A DNA stretch of 64,000 nucleotides from Chinchilla lanigera (lineage: Eukaryota > Chordata > Mammalia > Rodentia > Chinchillidae), in the NCBI RefSeq assembly GCF_000276665.1, contig NW_004955426.1, positions 24,825,569-24,889,568 of the forward strand. Direction: 5' to 3'. Shown here piece after piece: positions 12,186-24,644 of the stretch. Position numbers and translations under genes: made by a program. Each line of letters opens with the position of its first letter. The first letter of the stretch is position 1. The notes under the pieces are model-generated. The model was not told where the DNA came from, ran no database searches, and was given only the letters and a program-made list of their open reading frames with translations.

Positions 12186-12959
12186 TCATGACCAAATAAA
12201 TCAGAAAGCCTATCTTAGATCAATTTTATAGCCTGCAACTTTAAAGTTTCCTTTAGAAAAAGCTATAACTCTTTTAATGGTGGGATAAATGATATAATAA
12301 GAATCAGAAAAGCTGAATTAGAAAAGAAAATTTAACCTTGTACTATATCTCACAATTTTGAAAAATATATCAGCAGTATGCATATAATTATTTTTTGTGA
12401 GCCAAAAATTTAATAAAATACACTTCAGAGTTTTAATTTACATCAAATATTTATAAATGACAAAATGTGCTTCAGAAAATTATGATTAGAAATATATTTA
12501 GAAAATGGTTGGTTTTAAAACCTTTCCTAATCTTTAATTTTGTATGACTCCAATTATATGGAACTGTGGACTGTGAAGAGTAAAAAGATCACTGGCAGCC
12601 AGGGAGTTGAGGGGAGAGGAGAAAGTTGACTAAGTGATATACATGGGCAGTTTTAGAGCAGTGAAACTCATCCATACAATACTGTGGTGGTGGGTGGCTG
12701 GAACCAAGTTTCTCAATGCTGGTGCAAGGTTCCAGGAAAACAGGACCCTGGTATAATCCATCTGATGATTACATGTGGAGATAACAGTATGACCTCAGGC
12801 TTAATTTAGATGAATACTGCAATACATAGAAATGTATAGATGTAAGTGTGTACGAAGGTTAGCATAATATGCACACATATATTTCATTGCTCGGCAGTCT
12901 GAGAAGACCTAGTAGTAGCGGTAATGATGGGCACATCTAGCACCAAAACCTTGACTTTT
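12186..12959. other. Unassigned AT-rich sequence
   Basis: Nothing recognised on either strand. Confidence 0.4.
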
Positions 12960-13021
12960 GCCATATTGGGTAACATTTATCAAAATGCTCAGAACCGGAA
13001 GTGTTTCAGATTTCAGAGGTG

Positions 13022-13052
<31 letters not shown>

Positions 13053-13165
13053 TTTGGGAAAATCTACATAATCTTTACCAACTGAGCATTTTTAATTCAA
13101 AAATTTGAAATCCTAGGTCAGATTTCAAGGCATTTCAGATTTTGGATGTTTGAAATAGGGTTGCT
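12960..13165 (+). mobile_element. Old short DNA transposon (Tc1/mariner-like MITE)
   Basis: Contains the recurring words 'aaaatgctc', 'gtgtttcagatttcagag' and, inverted, 'aaaaatttgaaatcc', 'gcatttcagattttggat'. These are typical of an ancient mammalian non-autonomous DNA transposon with long AT-rich inverted ends. A (GTT)n run at 13026-13053 has expanded inside it. The family name is not certain. Confidence 0.5.
13026..13053 (+). repeat. (GTT)n microsatellite
   Basis: About nine perfect GTT units inside the old DNA transposon. Confidence 0.95.
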
Positions 13166-14361
13166 GACTCTCTACTTACTCCCTAGTAAAAGTCAGGGCT
13201 GCTTGGAGAAATGGTTGATTCTAGGACTGAAGCAAGAAATGTACAGTAATCTTGGAGCATCTCACAGCGTCAAAAGTTAGGAAGCACTAAAAAATAAACC
13301 TCAATGTTGATAGGTATAAGTTAAAAGGACACAAGGGTCAACTGAAAGAGTTCTCAGTGGCCAATGCTGGGACAATGTGACAAACTTTTAAATTAAATAA
13401 TATAGTTTTTGATTATAATAAAAATGTAAAATAAATACCTAGAAGACTGTACTTACATAAAGGATTGAACCAATAAATCATTCAATCAGTGAGGGAAAAA
13501 ATACAAATGATTATGAAGAATTCCAAATAATTTTTGTAGATCCTCCATGCATAAGGAGAGGAAAACATAACTCTTCCCTCCTTAAGTACAGGTTGTACAT
13601 GGTGACTTCTTCACCTACAACACAATTTGGGAGAAGGCAGGAGAAACATTTTCTCTTTACAGTGAAGAAACCTAATAAGCATTACTTCAATCCAGTGACC
13701 AAGGTCAGGATTAACAGTGACAAGTCATGTTGGTAACATGTTTCTTTGGAGTATGATAAAATATCTTTGTGCTTTTCAACCAAGAGCCCCAAACTAATAG
13801 GGAGAAAATCATCAGATAAATTCAGCAGAGGTTGTCTTATAAAATATCTGACTGATGCTCATAAAAATAGACAAGGTAGTCAAAAGCAAGATAAGTCTGA
13901 GTCTATGACAAGCAAGAGAAGCTTAAAAAGGCACAACCATTAAATGTAATGTGGAACACTGGATAAAATCCTCAAACTACAGGACATCAGGTTCAAAGTA
14001 AAAAAATTTGAATAAACTGTGAACTTTAGTTAACAATAGTGTATTAATACTAATTCATTATTTGTAACAAATGTAGCACATCAATGCAAGATGTTAATAA
14101 GAGGGTAAACTAGGTGTGGAGTATATTGATATTGTCTGTACTGGCTCAATTTTTCTGTAAATGTAAAACTACTCTTAAGAATCTATTTGTAAAAAAGTAA
14201 TGTCTTACAGAATCATTTGATGTAAGGCCACTTTGGATTTGTTACCTGGATGCTGGTAAAATAAGTCATTTTTAAAAGAAGAATGCCTCTACACAGTGAC
14301 AGTATTAATCAATGATGACATTTTCCTCTAGGTATTTTGAAATTGTTGGTTTATTTTTTTC
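13166..14361. other. Unassigned AT-rich sequence
   Basis: No gene or repeat recognised; a 65-codon open frame at 13746-13943 is lysine- and serine-rich and fits chance. Confidence 0.4.
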
Positions 14362-14731
14362 TGTTCTGGTTTATACCTAGAAGTCCCCCAAAGCCTTATG
14401 CATGGGTAGTTGGGACTTTTTGGGAGGTGACTCAATCATGACTGTGTGATACTCATCACTGGCTTAGGCCACTGATGAGTTTATAGCTGGGTCGGAGGTG
14501 GGGAGGTGAAGCCTGGTGGGGAGAGGTGGGTCACTGGAGGTGTGGCCTGGGACTACATGTACTTCCTTGTTCCCACTGCCACACCATGAACTGTTTCTCC
14601 TCTGCTGTTCCACCCCTCCCAGCAGTGACCAACTGTGGACTGAAATCTCTACAAACTGAGCTATAAGAAATCCCTCCTCCTTTAGCTTATGAATGTAGAG
14701 TATTTTGTTCCAGCAACAAGTAACCAAGACA
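14362..14731 (+). mobile_element. ERVL-MaLR solo LTR
   Basis: A 370-bp LTR. It opens 'tgttctggtttatacctaga' with 'cccccaaagcc', has 'gactcaatcatga' and 'caccatgaactgtttctcc' in the middle, then 'gactgaaatctctacaaact', and ends in 'aaccaagaca'. No interior sequence lies on either side, so it is a solo LTR left by recombination or an isolated fragment. No clear 5-bp duplication flanks it. Confidence 0.75.
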
Positions 14732-16165
14732 TATGCTCACCACAACTCTGAGAAGAATGCAAAGAGAGAAAAATGCTATGCGTTCATACTTCAGAAATAT
14801 AGAAGTGATAATAAAATGTACAGTATATCTTTTTAAACAAAATATCCCTGGAATGAATAAAACAAAGACCATAGGAAATGTACCATGTGATTAAGTGGCT
14901 ATATTTCTTGACATCTGTGAAGTAACTAGGCTGAATTCTTCCCTCCATTCATGGTGGAAGGCTGGCTGTTTAACTTAGTAAAAGCTGCTTCTTTATGGAG
15001 TGGTGTCATTATCTGGCCTTTCCAGCAGGTTCTTCTTAAATGAACTTCACTGCAACTTCCCAAATCTGAAATAGAAATTCAAGCATTTCATTAAATTGCA
15101 GATTTATGCCTTACACACTGAGTTGCATGTTAAATAAAATTAAATGACTATTTCTAAATAGTTAAATTCAAATAAGTGTTAGGGGTTCTATATCTGACAA
15201 TGTTTACACATCTGGAAGACCTAATAATTTAAAAGTTCCAAAATACAATGACCTATTAATAGCATCAGTTAATATTGGAGAAGGTTTTTTAAAGGGGAAA
15301 TACCACATGAAGTTTTTTCAATAAACCCATTTTAGATACATCTGAAGAGCATCTGAAATAGGCCAGGGCATACAGCCCCTGCCTTTTTTCTGGTTTCAGG
15401 GGTCAGGTGGTAGATCAGGCTCACAAGCAGATTTCTGTGCTTCTCTTCCACAAGACTCCTAGAAGGCTTTTCTGCCTGTCCCCTTCTCCTCATTCTGTAC
15501 AGGAGGAAACAGCATCTATCTTTTGCTTAAATTTACCATAAATGGAATTTCTTATACTCCACATGCTAAATTTCATCTTAGGTCATTGGAATCTTAAGTA
15601 TCTTTTAATATTTAAGTCTTGAAACCTTGTTTGAATCTTACAGTCTCAAAATTTAAGATTAGATTCATGAGTTGGTTTGAGTATGCATAAAGTGAAATGC
15701 ATTTTCCAATACATTTTATTTCTCAAATTCTCTTGAAACTAATTGTACTATCTAGTCTCAAGCATGGGACTAAACTTTTCAAATCATCATACCTACTTCT
15801 CTTTACTCCCTTTGGACTACTGGTAAATAGATATCCAGTCTGAACTGTTATTTGCTGAATTCACACATTAGATATTGAAGGACTGCATCATTTGTTCAGC
15901 TCAATAACTTCACACAGAAGTCAATATATTCTCCAGTTTAACAATAAGGAAATGAAAAGACGAAATTCAAATAACGTACCTGAAAGTTATACTGGAATTA
16001 AAATCTTCACAAAGATTTGTGTTCAGAACTCCCTGAGTTACTAATGATTTTCTCACTCCAGCACCACACAGATTGGAGAGGTGAGACTGCCTAACCTGCA
16101 GGAAGTGTTAGTGCATGAAGTATGCTACAAACCTTTCAGTAACTTCTAATTAAATATAACATTTC
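14732..16165. other. Unassigned sequence with a possible MIR/L2 trace
   Basis: No gene. The stretch 15940-16045 (aataaggaaatgaaaagacg, then 'ataacgtacctgaaagtta', 'ctggaattaaaatc') loosely follows the order of an inverted MIR or L2 body; this is weak. The rest is anonymous. Confidence 0.3.
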
Positions 16166-16302
16166 TTTCTGGGCATTGTGGTGCACACCTGTAACTCCAG
16201 AACTCAGGAGACTGAGGCAGGAGGGTTGCTTGGAATTCCAAGTCAGCCTGGAACACATAATGAGACCCTGTCTCAAAAAAAAAAATATATATATATATAT
16301 AT
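16166..16302 (+). mobile_element. B1/Alu-like SINE with (AT)n tail
   Basis: Reads 'ctgggcattgtggtgcacac', 'ctgtaactccag', 'actgaggcagga', 'cagcctggaa' and 'gagaccctgtctcaaaaaaa'. The A tail runs into an (AT)n microsatellite at 16284-16302, a common fate of SINE tails. No target-site duplication could be assigned with confidence. The 68-codon frame starting at 16176 is SINE sequence. Confidence 0.88.
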
Positions 16303-17950
16303 GTATTGTACATAATATGCATATTTCAAGTGTATATTATACATACATATTTATATTTCTATGTACCTGCAGTGGTATGTGAGTACCTGTAGCTATCATC
16401 TCTACTAAAAACCTCATGTATTTTAACATCATAGGATAGTAACTGAAGATATTTTGAAATATGATTTGTGCTCATCACTACCAGGAAACTATGTGGTCAT
16501 TAAGCTTGTGCACTAGATCTTGGATTTATTGCCCTAATAAAGCACATGTCACAAAACTTTCAAAGCTATTTTGACGAGTGTTTCATTACTATTAGGTTTC
16601 TTTGAAATGTTAAGTATTTGAGTTTATCCATAGGCTTCACAAAGACTACCAAAAGGCACACAAGAAATAAGATTAAGAATCCTTACCTAAAAGGATATCA
16701 TTAAGAATATTTTAAAATACAGTAACATAAAAATTATTTTTGTCACTTTATTTTGATTGAACTAAGATATCAGTTCTACTATTCAATAACCCCTAACTTG
16801 GACATTATGTATTTCTTGAATAACTTCTTATATACTCCATGAACTGATCTGTTTTAATTAACTTTGTAGATCTATCCTTCATACCTGTGTCAACAAAAGA
16901 AAATTGCTCTATGCTACAGCACTTTTCCTCAGCTATTTCACATTCTGCAAAGCAGGTCCTAGGAGTGATTTTTTTAGGGGAACCAAGAAAGATTCTGCTC
17001 CAACCTGCCTTCTTTTACCAGATTCATGCTAATTACTGATATCTGTAGTTGTTTTAAGAATCAAAACCTTTCCGAGGTTTTGTGTCATAAGTAGAAATAA
17101 AAAAGTACTATTCAAGTACCCTCCGATAGATGCAGTTATTTGCATTCACAAAAAGATATAAATACCTGGCAATAGTCCTTTTCCCAAAGAGAAGTTTCAA
17201 TAAGAGAACTGTGCAATTAGAAAGAAGTACTAGAGACGACTGGAAAAGGGCATAGCAAAAGAAACCAAAAGCCCTATGGTTTTGCCTCTAGTCATCTCTA
17301 AATTTCAACGGATCACTTAATTCTACTATCAGAGCTTCCAATTCCTTAGCTTTCTATTCATCAGAAACAATGAGAACATGCGGTTGTCACCCAGGTATTG
17401 GCTGTGATGAAAACCATCTCCTGAGTATCAAATGCTTTGTGTTCACTCAAGCCAATGTCATAGGTGACAATCAGTAGTGGCAAAATCCGCCTCTTCATTA
17501 TTAAAGTTCTCACCCTGGCCTATCCCACCCCCTCTCATGGTGTAGTTCTTCAGTGTCTGAACTTCCCACAATGCAGGAAGAGTGCAATTATGGGTGTTTT
17601 TAGGATGACTCATTTTCTGATGGTAATGATCAGTATTTAAGCTAATTAAGATTATTTTAATGCTTTTTTATTTCATACACAATTAGTGTGTTGCTGTATT
17701 TTTTAAAATAAACTCCCAGGCAATGATGGGAGGGGAAAGAATCATTTTACTACCTTCAGTGTCTATCTGGTTTTGGGGAATTGCTCATCGTCTGGATATT
17801 TTTCTCCTGAAAAGCATATGAAGTGGCAAATGTTTAGAAATAGTAAGTGAATTACTCTCAGCTACCTCTCATAATAGAGTTCTGAATCCAAGTCTAAGTT
17901 CCAGTATTCTTTCTCCTTTGAGTCAATTCCCTTTTCCATCAAGTCTCTAC
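16303..17950. other. Unassigned AT-rich sequence
   Basis: Nothing recognised. The stretch 17620-17710 is rich in TAAT/ATTA words, the kind of composition seen in some conserved regulatory elements, but I have no other support for function. Confidence 0.35.
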
Positions 17951-17965
17951 TAAAATTCAAGTTGT

Positions 17966-18072
17966 GGGCTGGGGATTTAGCTCAGCGGCAAAAGTGCCTG
18001 CCTGGCAAGCGCAAGGTCGTGAGTTCGGTTCCCGGTACCAGAGAAAAACCAAAAAAATAAAATAAAATAAAA
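17966..18072 (+). mobile_element. ID SINE (tRNA-derived)
   Basis: Begins 'gggctggggatttagctcag' with the A-box, has the B-box 'gtgagttcggttccc', ends 'cggtaccag', and carries an (AAAAT)n tail. A perfect 15-bp target-site duplication (taaaattcaagttgt) lies at 17951-17965 and 18073-18087. It is a recent-looking insertion. Confidence 0.96.
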
Positions 18073-18087
18073 TAAAATTCAAGTTGT

Positions 18088-20134
18088 ACTTCCAGACATC
18101 AGTACTTACCCTGTATGAATTTAGCAGATTAGTGAGGTTCAGAAGTCAAAATTCTGAAGAAATGGAAAGTGCTGGACAAAATTAGGCAGAATGCAGGGGA
18201 TGGAGATTTTAATGGAAAAGTGCCAGATGAGGGAGACTATTTTAGTGTAACAGGGCAGAAGGCACAGGATGGTTCTGGGAAGATCTGCAGATTAATTAAA
18301 TATGGTTTCTTCCTGTTCCACTTTCTGAAACAAGGCAACTCAAAGCATCAGTATTGAGCTATTTTTTCTAACAGGGAAAAGAGGTAATGTTAGGACCTGC
18401 CTCTGTTGGCCTGGACAAGCAAAAGGATTGTTGTTAGTGGCAAAACCCAACTGAAATACAAGATCAGACTATTCATATAGATCCTCCAGGATGACTCATG
18501 ACTGGAAATTATTCAGCCAGCATTTAATGTTCTGAAAATCATGTGAAAATCTTTGTAGTAAGAGTCCCAAAGCATGACTTTTCTTCTAAATTTGCTTACG
18601 GTCTTGGCCAAGAAAGAACCACCTGTGCGCGTGGCAGTCCCAAGTACAGCCCAGGTTCATCCCTGTAGGTGAGCTGTCACAAGGCTCTGCAGATAGTCTC
18701 ACCAAAAGAGCAACTCTGTGGCTCAGCCGGAAGCTCCCTTCATATTTAAACATGACACAGTGGATCACTATCTTGCACATAAGGATGTGGTTGACAAAAG
18801 AAATAACAAACAATCCCCTATCTGTTGAATGTACATGAAAACTGACTGTTCACAGCTGCAGAAACTGCTTATTGTTCTAGGTAAAGCTGTCCTGTTCCTT
18901 AACTGTTCAGAACATAGACATAGCCAACTTTCTGTCCAAGTATTGCAGGCTATCCTTATTTACTCCTGGAGAATTCTAGAGGCAATACCTACAATTTGGA
19001 ATTAGGGGTTGATCTATACTCAAAATGAACAAACAAAATCTTCAGTTTAGCGTCACTTCTCACCATTCTGCTTTCACACAAAATTCCATCCTACTCCAGC
19101 ACAACTACACACTCCCTTTAGTGGTCCAACACTGTACACACCGCTACTACCAGAGCCGTGAGCACCCTCAGGGCTGCAGTGGTCTATTCACTTTCACAGC
19201 ACCATGCCATGGAGCAGCACCTCCCTGAACAGAATACCATTCTTGTTTTTCTTTGCTTACTGAAAACCCATTCATCCTTCAAAGCCCCATTGAGTGATGG
19301 CTGCCACTATGGCACCTCCAACCCTCCAAGTTACTTTGGATTATTATCTCCATCATAGCCTTAATCTCACGTTCACATGGGTGGTTGCTTTATGTGGCTA
19401 TCCTTCCAAAGAGTAATAATTATCTTCAAAGCACTTTTATACGCCCTGACCAAAAAAAAGATCAATGATGAATTAATAAAGAAATGAATAGTCTGCTCCT
19501 CCAATCAAATTTGTCTTTTCAGCTGGTATAACTCATGCTAACGCACCAGTTGTACAAGAAGTCTGAATGATCTGAGTTTGTCATTTAAAGCTAACTTTCT
19601 AACTTGGAGATGGTGCTAAAAAATGATTAAAAGGTTGGGGGCAAATAATTCAAAGCAACCTCAGTGTTCTTGTGAAAATAAAACAGGTTATGTTCTCTAC
19701 AAATACTCACCTTGTTCTCTGATTTGATTTAGTCATGCCCACACACTGCCTAGAAGATGGAGCAAAGTCATCCTGGGCTTGATTCAGTTGGGCAAGAGCA
19801 GCGTGCAGCAGCTCCCTTCTCCCTCCTTATCTGCACCAACTGCTACTACCCCAAAGCAAGACAGAACAAGTCTGATTGGTTCCTGAGCAGCCCGAATACC
19901 CAGCTCTGCACTGCATCATGAAATGCTGGAATCCTGGGTGCTTTTACTTGGAAAGGCAGTTAAAGACCTGTCTGGCTTACCCCAAGAAGGAATCTTCCCT
20001 ACAACATCGTAGGCAGATACATGGCTAAGATATCTCTGCTTGAAAATATTTACAGACAAAAACTACTCTGTGAGTTATGTATGAAGTTTGTCAACAATTG
20101 TGAAAAAGAAATGAATACATACATACAAAGTATA
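18088..20134. other. Unassigned sequence
   Basis: No gene supported. The patch 18600-18745 is GC-richer with several CpG sites and a 75-codon minus-strand frame (18586-18813) that I do not recognise. The patch 19735-19930 is also GC-richer and holds an inverted CCAAT-type word (tgattggttc), but no other promoter sign. Confidence 0.35.
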
Positions 20135-20195
20135 TAGGATAGTACCTGGTATGTAGTAATGGTTCAATAAATGTTCATGCAATAAGTGAATAAGG
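20135..20195 (+). mobile_element. L2/MIR 3' end fragment
   Basis: The wording 'gtacctggtatgtagtaatg', 'gttcaataaatgttcatgca' and 'agtgaataagg' follows the shared L2/MIR 3' end. Very short, so the exact family is open. A (GT)n run lies just downstream at 20358-20378. Confidence 0.55.
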
Positions 20196-20894
20196 AAACA
20201 GCCTACTGTCAGTAATGGCACTATTATCATTTTCAACTCTCAAGGTCTTTTATTTTACTGACAGTTCCTTCTTTTCAGACATAAAACAATATACAATGAG
20301 CAGAATAGTCTACCAAGTATACCTCAGTTTAAAGGTAAAAGCTATGCATATGATGGTCTGTGTTTGTGTGTGTGTGTGACCATGCTTACAAAGCTGACAC
20401 AGCAGACAACGCTCATCATAAAAACTTTAATGTCCATGTTGAAGATGTTTTATTCAGTTTTTTGATGCCAGAACACTGCCAGGCATGGGGCCAGCATGGG
20501 CTGAAAAGCTTTCTCCTCCATCTAATGCTATATACTTTGTTACCCGCACCTTGAAGAGGTCTTAATATTACCAGGGTCCTCCCAAAAATCCATCCCTCAA
20601 ATAAGCCAATCCAAGAAAGCTCTGAGTCATCTTCTGCATCTCCAGTTTCTCCAAGACTCAGTTATTAATCACCTACAGTACTTAACCTCACTTGGGGAAA
20701 ATACACAAAATACTTCACTAGAATAAGTAAGTGTTTCTACATTAGCTATAATAAATTCCCATTGAGGCAAGGAAATTATCTAAGGGAAACCGTCTACTGG
20801 GATGCAGCTCGGCTGGAATGCAAGAACCTTTCAACACTGAACTAGAAAACAGCTCAATTACTGACAGCCACAGCTCTGAAACATTCACTTTTCT

Positions 20895-21013
20895 GTTAAT
20901 TGTTTTTTTCGTTTTGTTTTGTTTTGTTTGTTTTTTTCCGGTACCGGGAATCAAACTCACAACGTCGCACTTGCGAGGCAAGTGCTGTGCCACCAAGCTA
21001 AATCCCCAGCCCC
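20895..21013 (-). mobile_element. ID SINE (tRNA-derived)
   Basis: On the minus strand it reads from 'ggggctggggatttagct' to 'ggtaccgg', with the A-rich tail visible as the T/G-rich run 20901-20938. The 10-bp repeat 'tcacttttct' at 20885-20894 and 21014-21023 is a probable target-site duplication. In the B-box part 'gtgagtttgattccc' it differs from the other copies. Confidence 0.93.
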
Positions 21014-21023
21014 TCACTTTTCT

Positions 21024-21527
21024 AAGTAGGGGTTGAGCTTTATAACTATAAAACGCAGTAGCCCATGCCTACTGGGCCCAACAAAAGAACTCTGCTTAAA
21101 GTGTATTTGAATCTCCAGCTTGTGCACACATATTTACAGCTGTGAAGTGTCTGGTTGGCTTTACCTCTATCTTCTACTACTCCTATCCAAGTTCCAAGGG
21201 TCTGAAATCTAAGATTTTAGTTTAAAATCAAGTTTTAGTCAGAGATCATAACCCACTCATTTATGTTGTCTTCCCCAGGAATTTCTAAAACAAGCTCTGT
21301 GGTGACAGTGGTGTCTCAGAAGAGGAAAACTAATTGAGGCGATAAAACCCTAGTTGATAAAAGTGGAACTGAAAGTAAGATCCTGTTTCTCTCCTTGGTG
21401 CCTCAAGAAGCAAGTCATGAAAAGGAAATATGTGCTTTTCATTGTATATCTCTCTGTATTTTTTTAATCATGAACTACATTCATATGTTAGACATTCACA
21501 AAACAATTATAAAAAAACAGTATATAA
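21024..21527. other. Unassigned sequence
   Basis: Nothing recognised. Confidence 0.4.
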
Positions 21528-21740
21528 ATAGGGAATGGTGGTGCACATCTGTAATCCCAGTTATTCGGGACTCAGGCAGCAGGATGCCAAATTTGAAATC
21601 AGCCTGGACATCTTAGCAAGACACTGTCTCAAAAAAATTTAAAAGGAAAATGGGGGATGCTCTGAGAATGTAGCTCAGGGTAGAACACTGGCCTAACATG
21701 GGTCTAAACCTCAGAACTACCAAAAAAAAAAAAAAAAAAG
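21528..21740 (+). mobile_element. B1 + ID-like dimeric SINE
   Basis: The left part (21530-21632) is a B1 monomer ('ggtggtgcacatctgtaatc', 'actcaggcagcaggatg', 'cagcctggaca', 'gacactgtctc'). After a short A-rich linker, the right part (21650-21720) resembles a diverged ID/tRNA-like unit ('gagaatgtagctcagggtag', 'acactggcctaacatg', 'ctaaacctcag'), then the A run 21721-21739. B1-ID dimers are known from several non-mouse rodents, which helps place the host. Confidence 0.7.
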
Positions 21741-21754
21741 GTAAAGAAAGAAAA

Positions 21755-21795
21755 GGTGGGAAGGGAAAAGAAGGGAAAGGAAGGGAAGGGAAAAC
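21755..21795 (+). repeat. Purine-rich (GGGAA)-type simple repeat
   Basis: Runs of AAGGG/GGAAG units right after the SINE tail; likely grown from it. Confidence 0.8.
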
Positions 21796-21944
21796 ATTGA
21801 ACAATGTGGAAATAATAAATTTGAAACAAAATGTTAATTTAAAAATTCTGGAATATTTTCCTCCTTGACATAGAGATTCTGCTTATGTATGCAGGGCACC
21901 AGAAAAGCTATCACTCCTTTGCTTAATGGTAAGTAAATGTATCA

Positions 21945-22560
21945 GTTACTGGTTGCTACTATAACAAATTAGCATAAATTTAGTGATTTTAAACAGCACA
22001 AATTTATGATCATTTAATTCTTTAGGTCTGGAGTCTGGTAGGTTTCATGGGATAAAATCATGACACTGCTGGACGGGCATGGTGCCACACACCCATAATC
22101 ACAGCACTTGGTAGGTTGAGGCAGAAGGATCATTTTGAGTTTGTGGACAGCCTGGGCTCCACAGTGAGTTCACCTCCAGCCTGGGCTACATAGTGAGACC
22201 CTGTCTCAAAAAACTAAAATCATGACATCAGTAGTGTTCCACCACCTCCTGCAGGCTCCAGGGGAAGACTCCACGTCCTTGCCTTTCTCAGCTTCTTCAA
22301 CCTACCCACAACTCCTTCCATCATGAAAGCTTGCAGTGGCTGGCTGAGTCCCTCACATTTCGTTACTCTAACGATTCTTCTTCTGAGCCCCATTCTACTC
22401 CTAAGGACCCTTCGGAGTACTTTAGGCCCACCCAGGTAATCAAGGGTAATCTCTTAATTTTAAGGTCAGATGATTAGAAAGCTTAATTCCATTTAATTCC
22501 CTTTTGCCATTTAATTTAATATATCTACTGGCTCCAGGAACTGGGATGTTAACATCTACT
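21945..22560 (-). mobile_element. MLT1-like ERVL-MaLR LTR, interrupted
   Basis: The plus strand reads 'ggttgctactataacaaatt', 'aaacagcacaaatttatgat', then, after a B1 insertion, 'gcctttctcagcttcttcaa', 'aaggaccctt', 'ggcccacccaggtaatcaag' and 'ggtaatctctta'. These are the blocks of an MLT1-type LTR in reverse order. It is much older than the B1 at 22066-22214 that splits it. Confidence 0.65.
22066..22214 (+). mobile_element. B1 SINE with internal duplication
   Basis: Reads 'ggacgggcatggtgccacac', 'cataatcacagcacttgg', 'gaggcagaaggatca', then two copies of a roughly 30-bp block ('cagcctgggctccacagtga' and 'cagcctgggctacatagtga'), and ends 'ccctgtctcaaaaaa'. The internal duplication is a hallmark of rodent B1. 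A perfect 13-bp target-site duplication (taaaatcatgaca) lies at 22053-22065 and 22215-22227. Confidence 0.95.
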
Positions 22561-22764
22561 TACCATAGTAAATAAATTGTATTCATCCATACATACATAC
22601 AGGTTCTGTAGAGATGAAGCCTCCCCTTTGGGATAGCATTTTATCATATGAAGCAATATTCACACTTCTTCTGAACCAGAAGCTCTTGAATTGCTGTGGT
22701 TGTGTCAGGAATCATTCCAATACATATAAGTATGTGCTTGAGGAAGACGATTAATATACTATGA

Positions 22765-22965
22765 ACAGTCTGCCTTCCCAGTTTCAAATGTTAGTTCCAC
22801 TCTTACACTGTATGATCTATACCTCACTTTACTCATTCATAGAATGAAACTCATTCATAGAACGGTAATAGTGCTTATACCATAGAGCTGTTGTGAGGCT
22901 TAAAAGAGTTACTATGCACTTCAGACAGTGGCAGAACATACCAAGTACTCAATATATGTTGCCTG
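22765..22965 (+). mobile_element. MIR SINE
   Basis: The order matches MIR: a 'cttacactgtatgat' stretch, 'ctcactttactcattcatag', 'aacggtaatagtgc', 'agagctgttgtgaggcttaa', 'agagttactatg', then 'accaagtactcaatatatgt'. A local duplication of 'actcattcatagaa' lies at 22831-22862. This is an old mammalian-wide element. Confidence 0.7.
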
Positions 22966-24640
22966 GTTCACTTGATTTATTCACAACCAAGAGCTCACAC
23001 AGGAATCTCCCCCAAGACAGAAATGTGCTGTCCTAGTATTGTCCAAAATTTTGTCCTATTTCTGACCTCAGAGCCTCAAGAAGTATACACTGACAAATTA
23101 TTGCATTTTAAAATATATTTTATTAGTACTTATTAATTTTAGAAATATTTTCACACATGCATATTGCATGTTTTGATCATATTCATTGCATTACCCTCCT
23201 TATACCCCTTTCCTGCTACCTCCTTTCTCTTATCTAACAGCAGCGTCCCTTCTACTTTCATGTCATCTGACAAATTATTTTTTACGTTTATCTTAGCATA
23301 TCTGGTCTTCTTCTTTTCATTGCACCACACTGAATGTAAGGTTATTTGGTTTGATACAAGGAACCTGGAAACCCTGCTTGTTTTCTCCTCTGGATTACAT
23401 GGACTAAGCCGGAGAAACTTCACTGTTAAAAAAAATTACCACATTATCAGCAGATAAGACAAAGATGGAATATTAGTAAATAAGTTTATAATTAATAATT
23501 AAATTAATAAATACAATACATGAGTTCTAGATTCCCAGATAATGTGGATTTCAAAAGCCAACGGAAGAATTCTTTATTTTGGCCTGTTTTTCCTCCTAGC
23601 CTGAGTCTAGCAGTTTGGGAGACAATTCTGTTGCTAACACCAGGAAAGCTGCATATAATGTGTCATTTCAGTGTACCTCGTGAAAACTTTAACCATACAG
23701 TTGTATCAAACTACACATCACTAATCATTTGGTAAATCTTTCCTCTAATATCCAGGGATTACTTCTAGGAAATAGCTAAACAGTAACTAATTTATCCCTG
23801 TAGTTTTAGGATGCCAAAGGATTACCCAAAAAATAAAGCTCAAAGACAATCCCAAGAACACAAGATATCTTAATTCAACAGCCAAGGATCATTTCAAACA
23901 AAAATCATACTGAAATTTCTTTATATTTTTACTATTAGAGTTTGGTAAATGGTTATCTTCTTTCCCATGAAATTACTGCTAAACTGGAATCAGGAAATCT
24001 ATCTCTGTGTTCTTCTTTCAAGTATTTGGCAGGTGTTCCACCATATAATTCAAAGTACTTAAGAAACTGACAATACCTGAATGTCAGCACGGTGCAAAAG
24101 ATGTGCAAACCTGATGATCTGTACTTTAGTGTGATTATCAAATGCAATAATTTCTCTCAATGCAATAAACTGTGTAATTAATGAACTAACAAGAAACAAA
24201 ATATTGCCTGGCAAGTACATCATTACAACACGATTAAATCAAATCTTCAGCCATTCCATAATTTTCATCATTTACAATTTTCCCACCTGTGAAAATGTCC
24301 TAGGTTAGCAGTCTTCTATTTTAAGTTTTTCTTATAAATAAGGTGAATTGTCACTTAGTATAAATAATATAGCCAGACTTTATGGAGCAAGGGGTCTAAT
24401 ATTTGTAATATAGCTCCAATTTAGAAATATCAAGGGTAGGAAAAACACCAATTAGCTATCATGTGTATTAAGATCTATGTTGCATCAGATTATAAGCACT
24501 TTTAACTGAGAAATACTTTGCTCTTTGCTATAAAATTGTATAACACTTCTAGTCCAGTTAACAGAGAAACTAACATTAGCCAAAGATGCCTAGACTCTAA
24601 ATCAAATAAAGTACTGTCTAATCACAGCAGAACAGTTGGC
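22966..24640. other. Unassigned sequence with a possible old L1 3' UTR
   Basis: No gene. The stretch 23110-23330 (for example 'tgttttgatcatattcattg' and 'cattaccctccttatacccc') resembles an old rodent L1 3' UTR on the minus strand; confidence is low. The remainder is anonymous. Open frames at 23151-23423 and 23164-23457 are on opposite strands of the same stretch and neither is convincing. Confidence 0.35.
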
Positions 24641-24644
24641 TCCT

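Noticed and set aside
17966..18040. Possible tRNA gene (A-box and B-box present)
   Set aside because: The sequence is an ID SINE with A-rich tail and target-site duplication; no cloverleaf anticodon arm can be supported.
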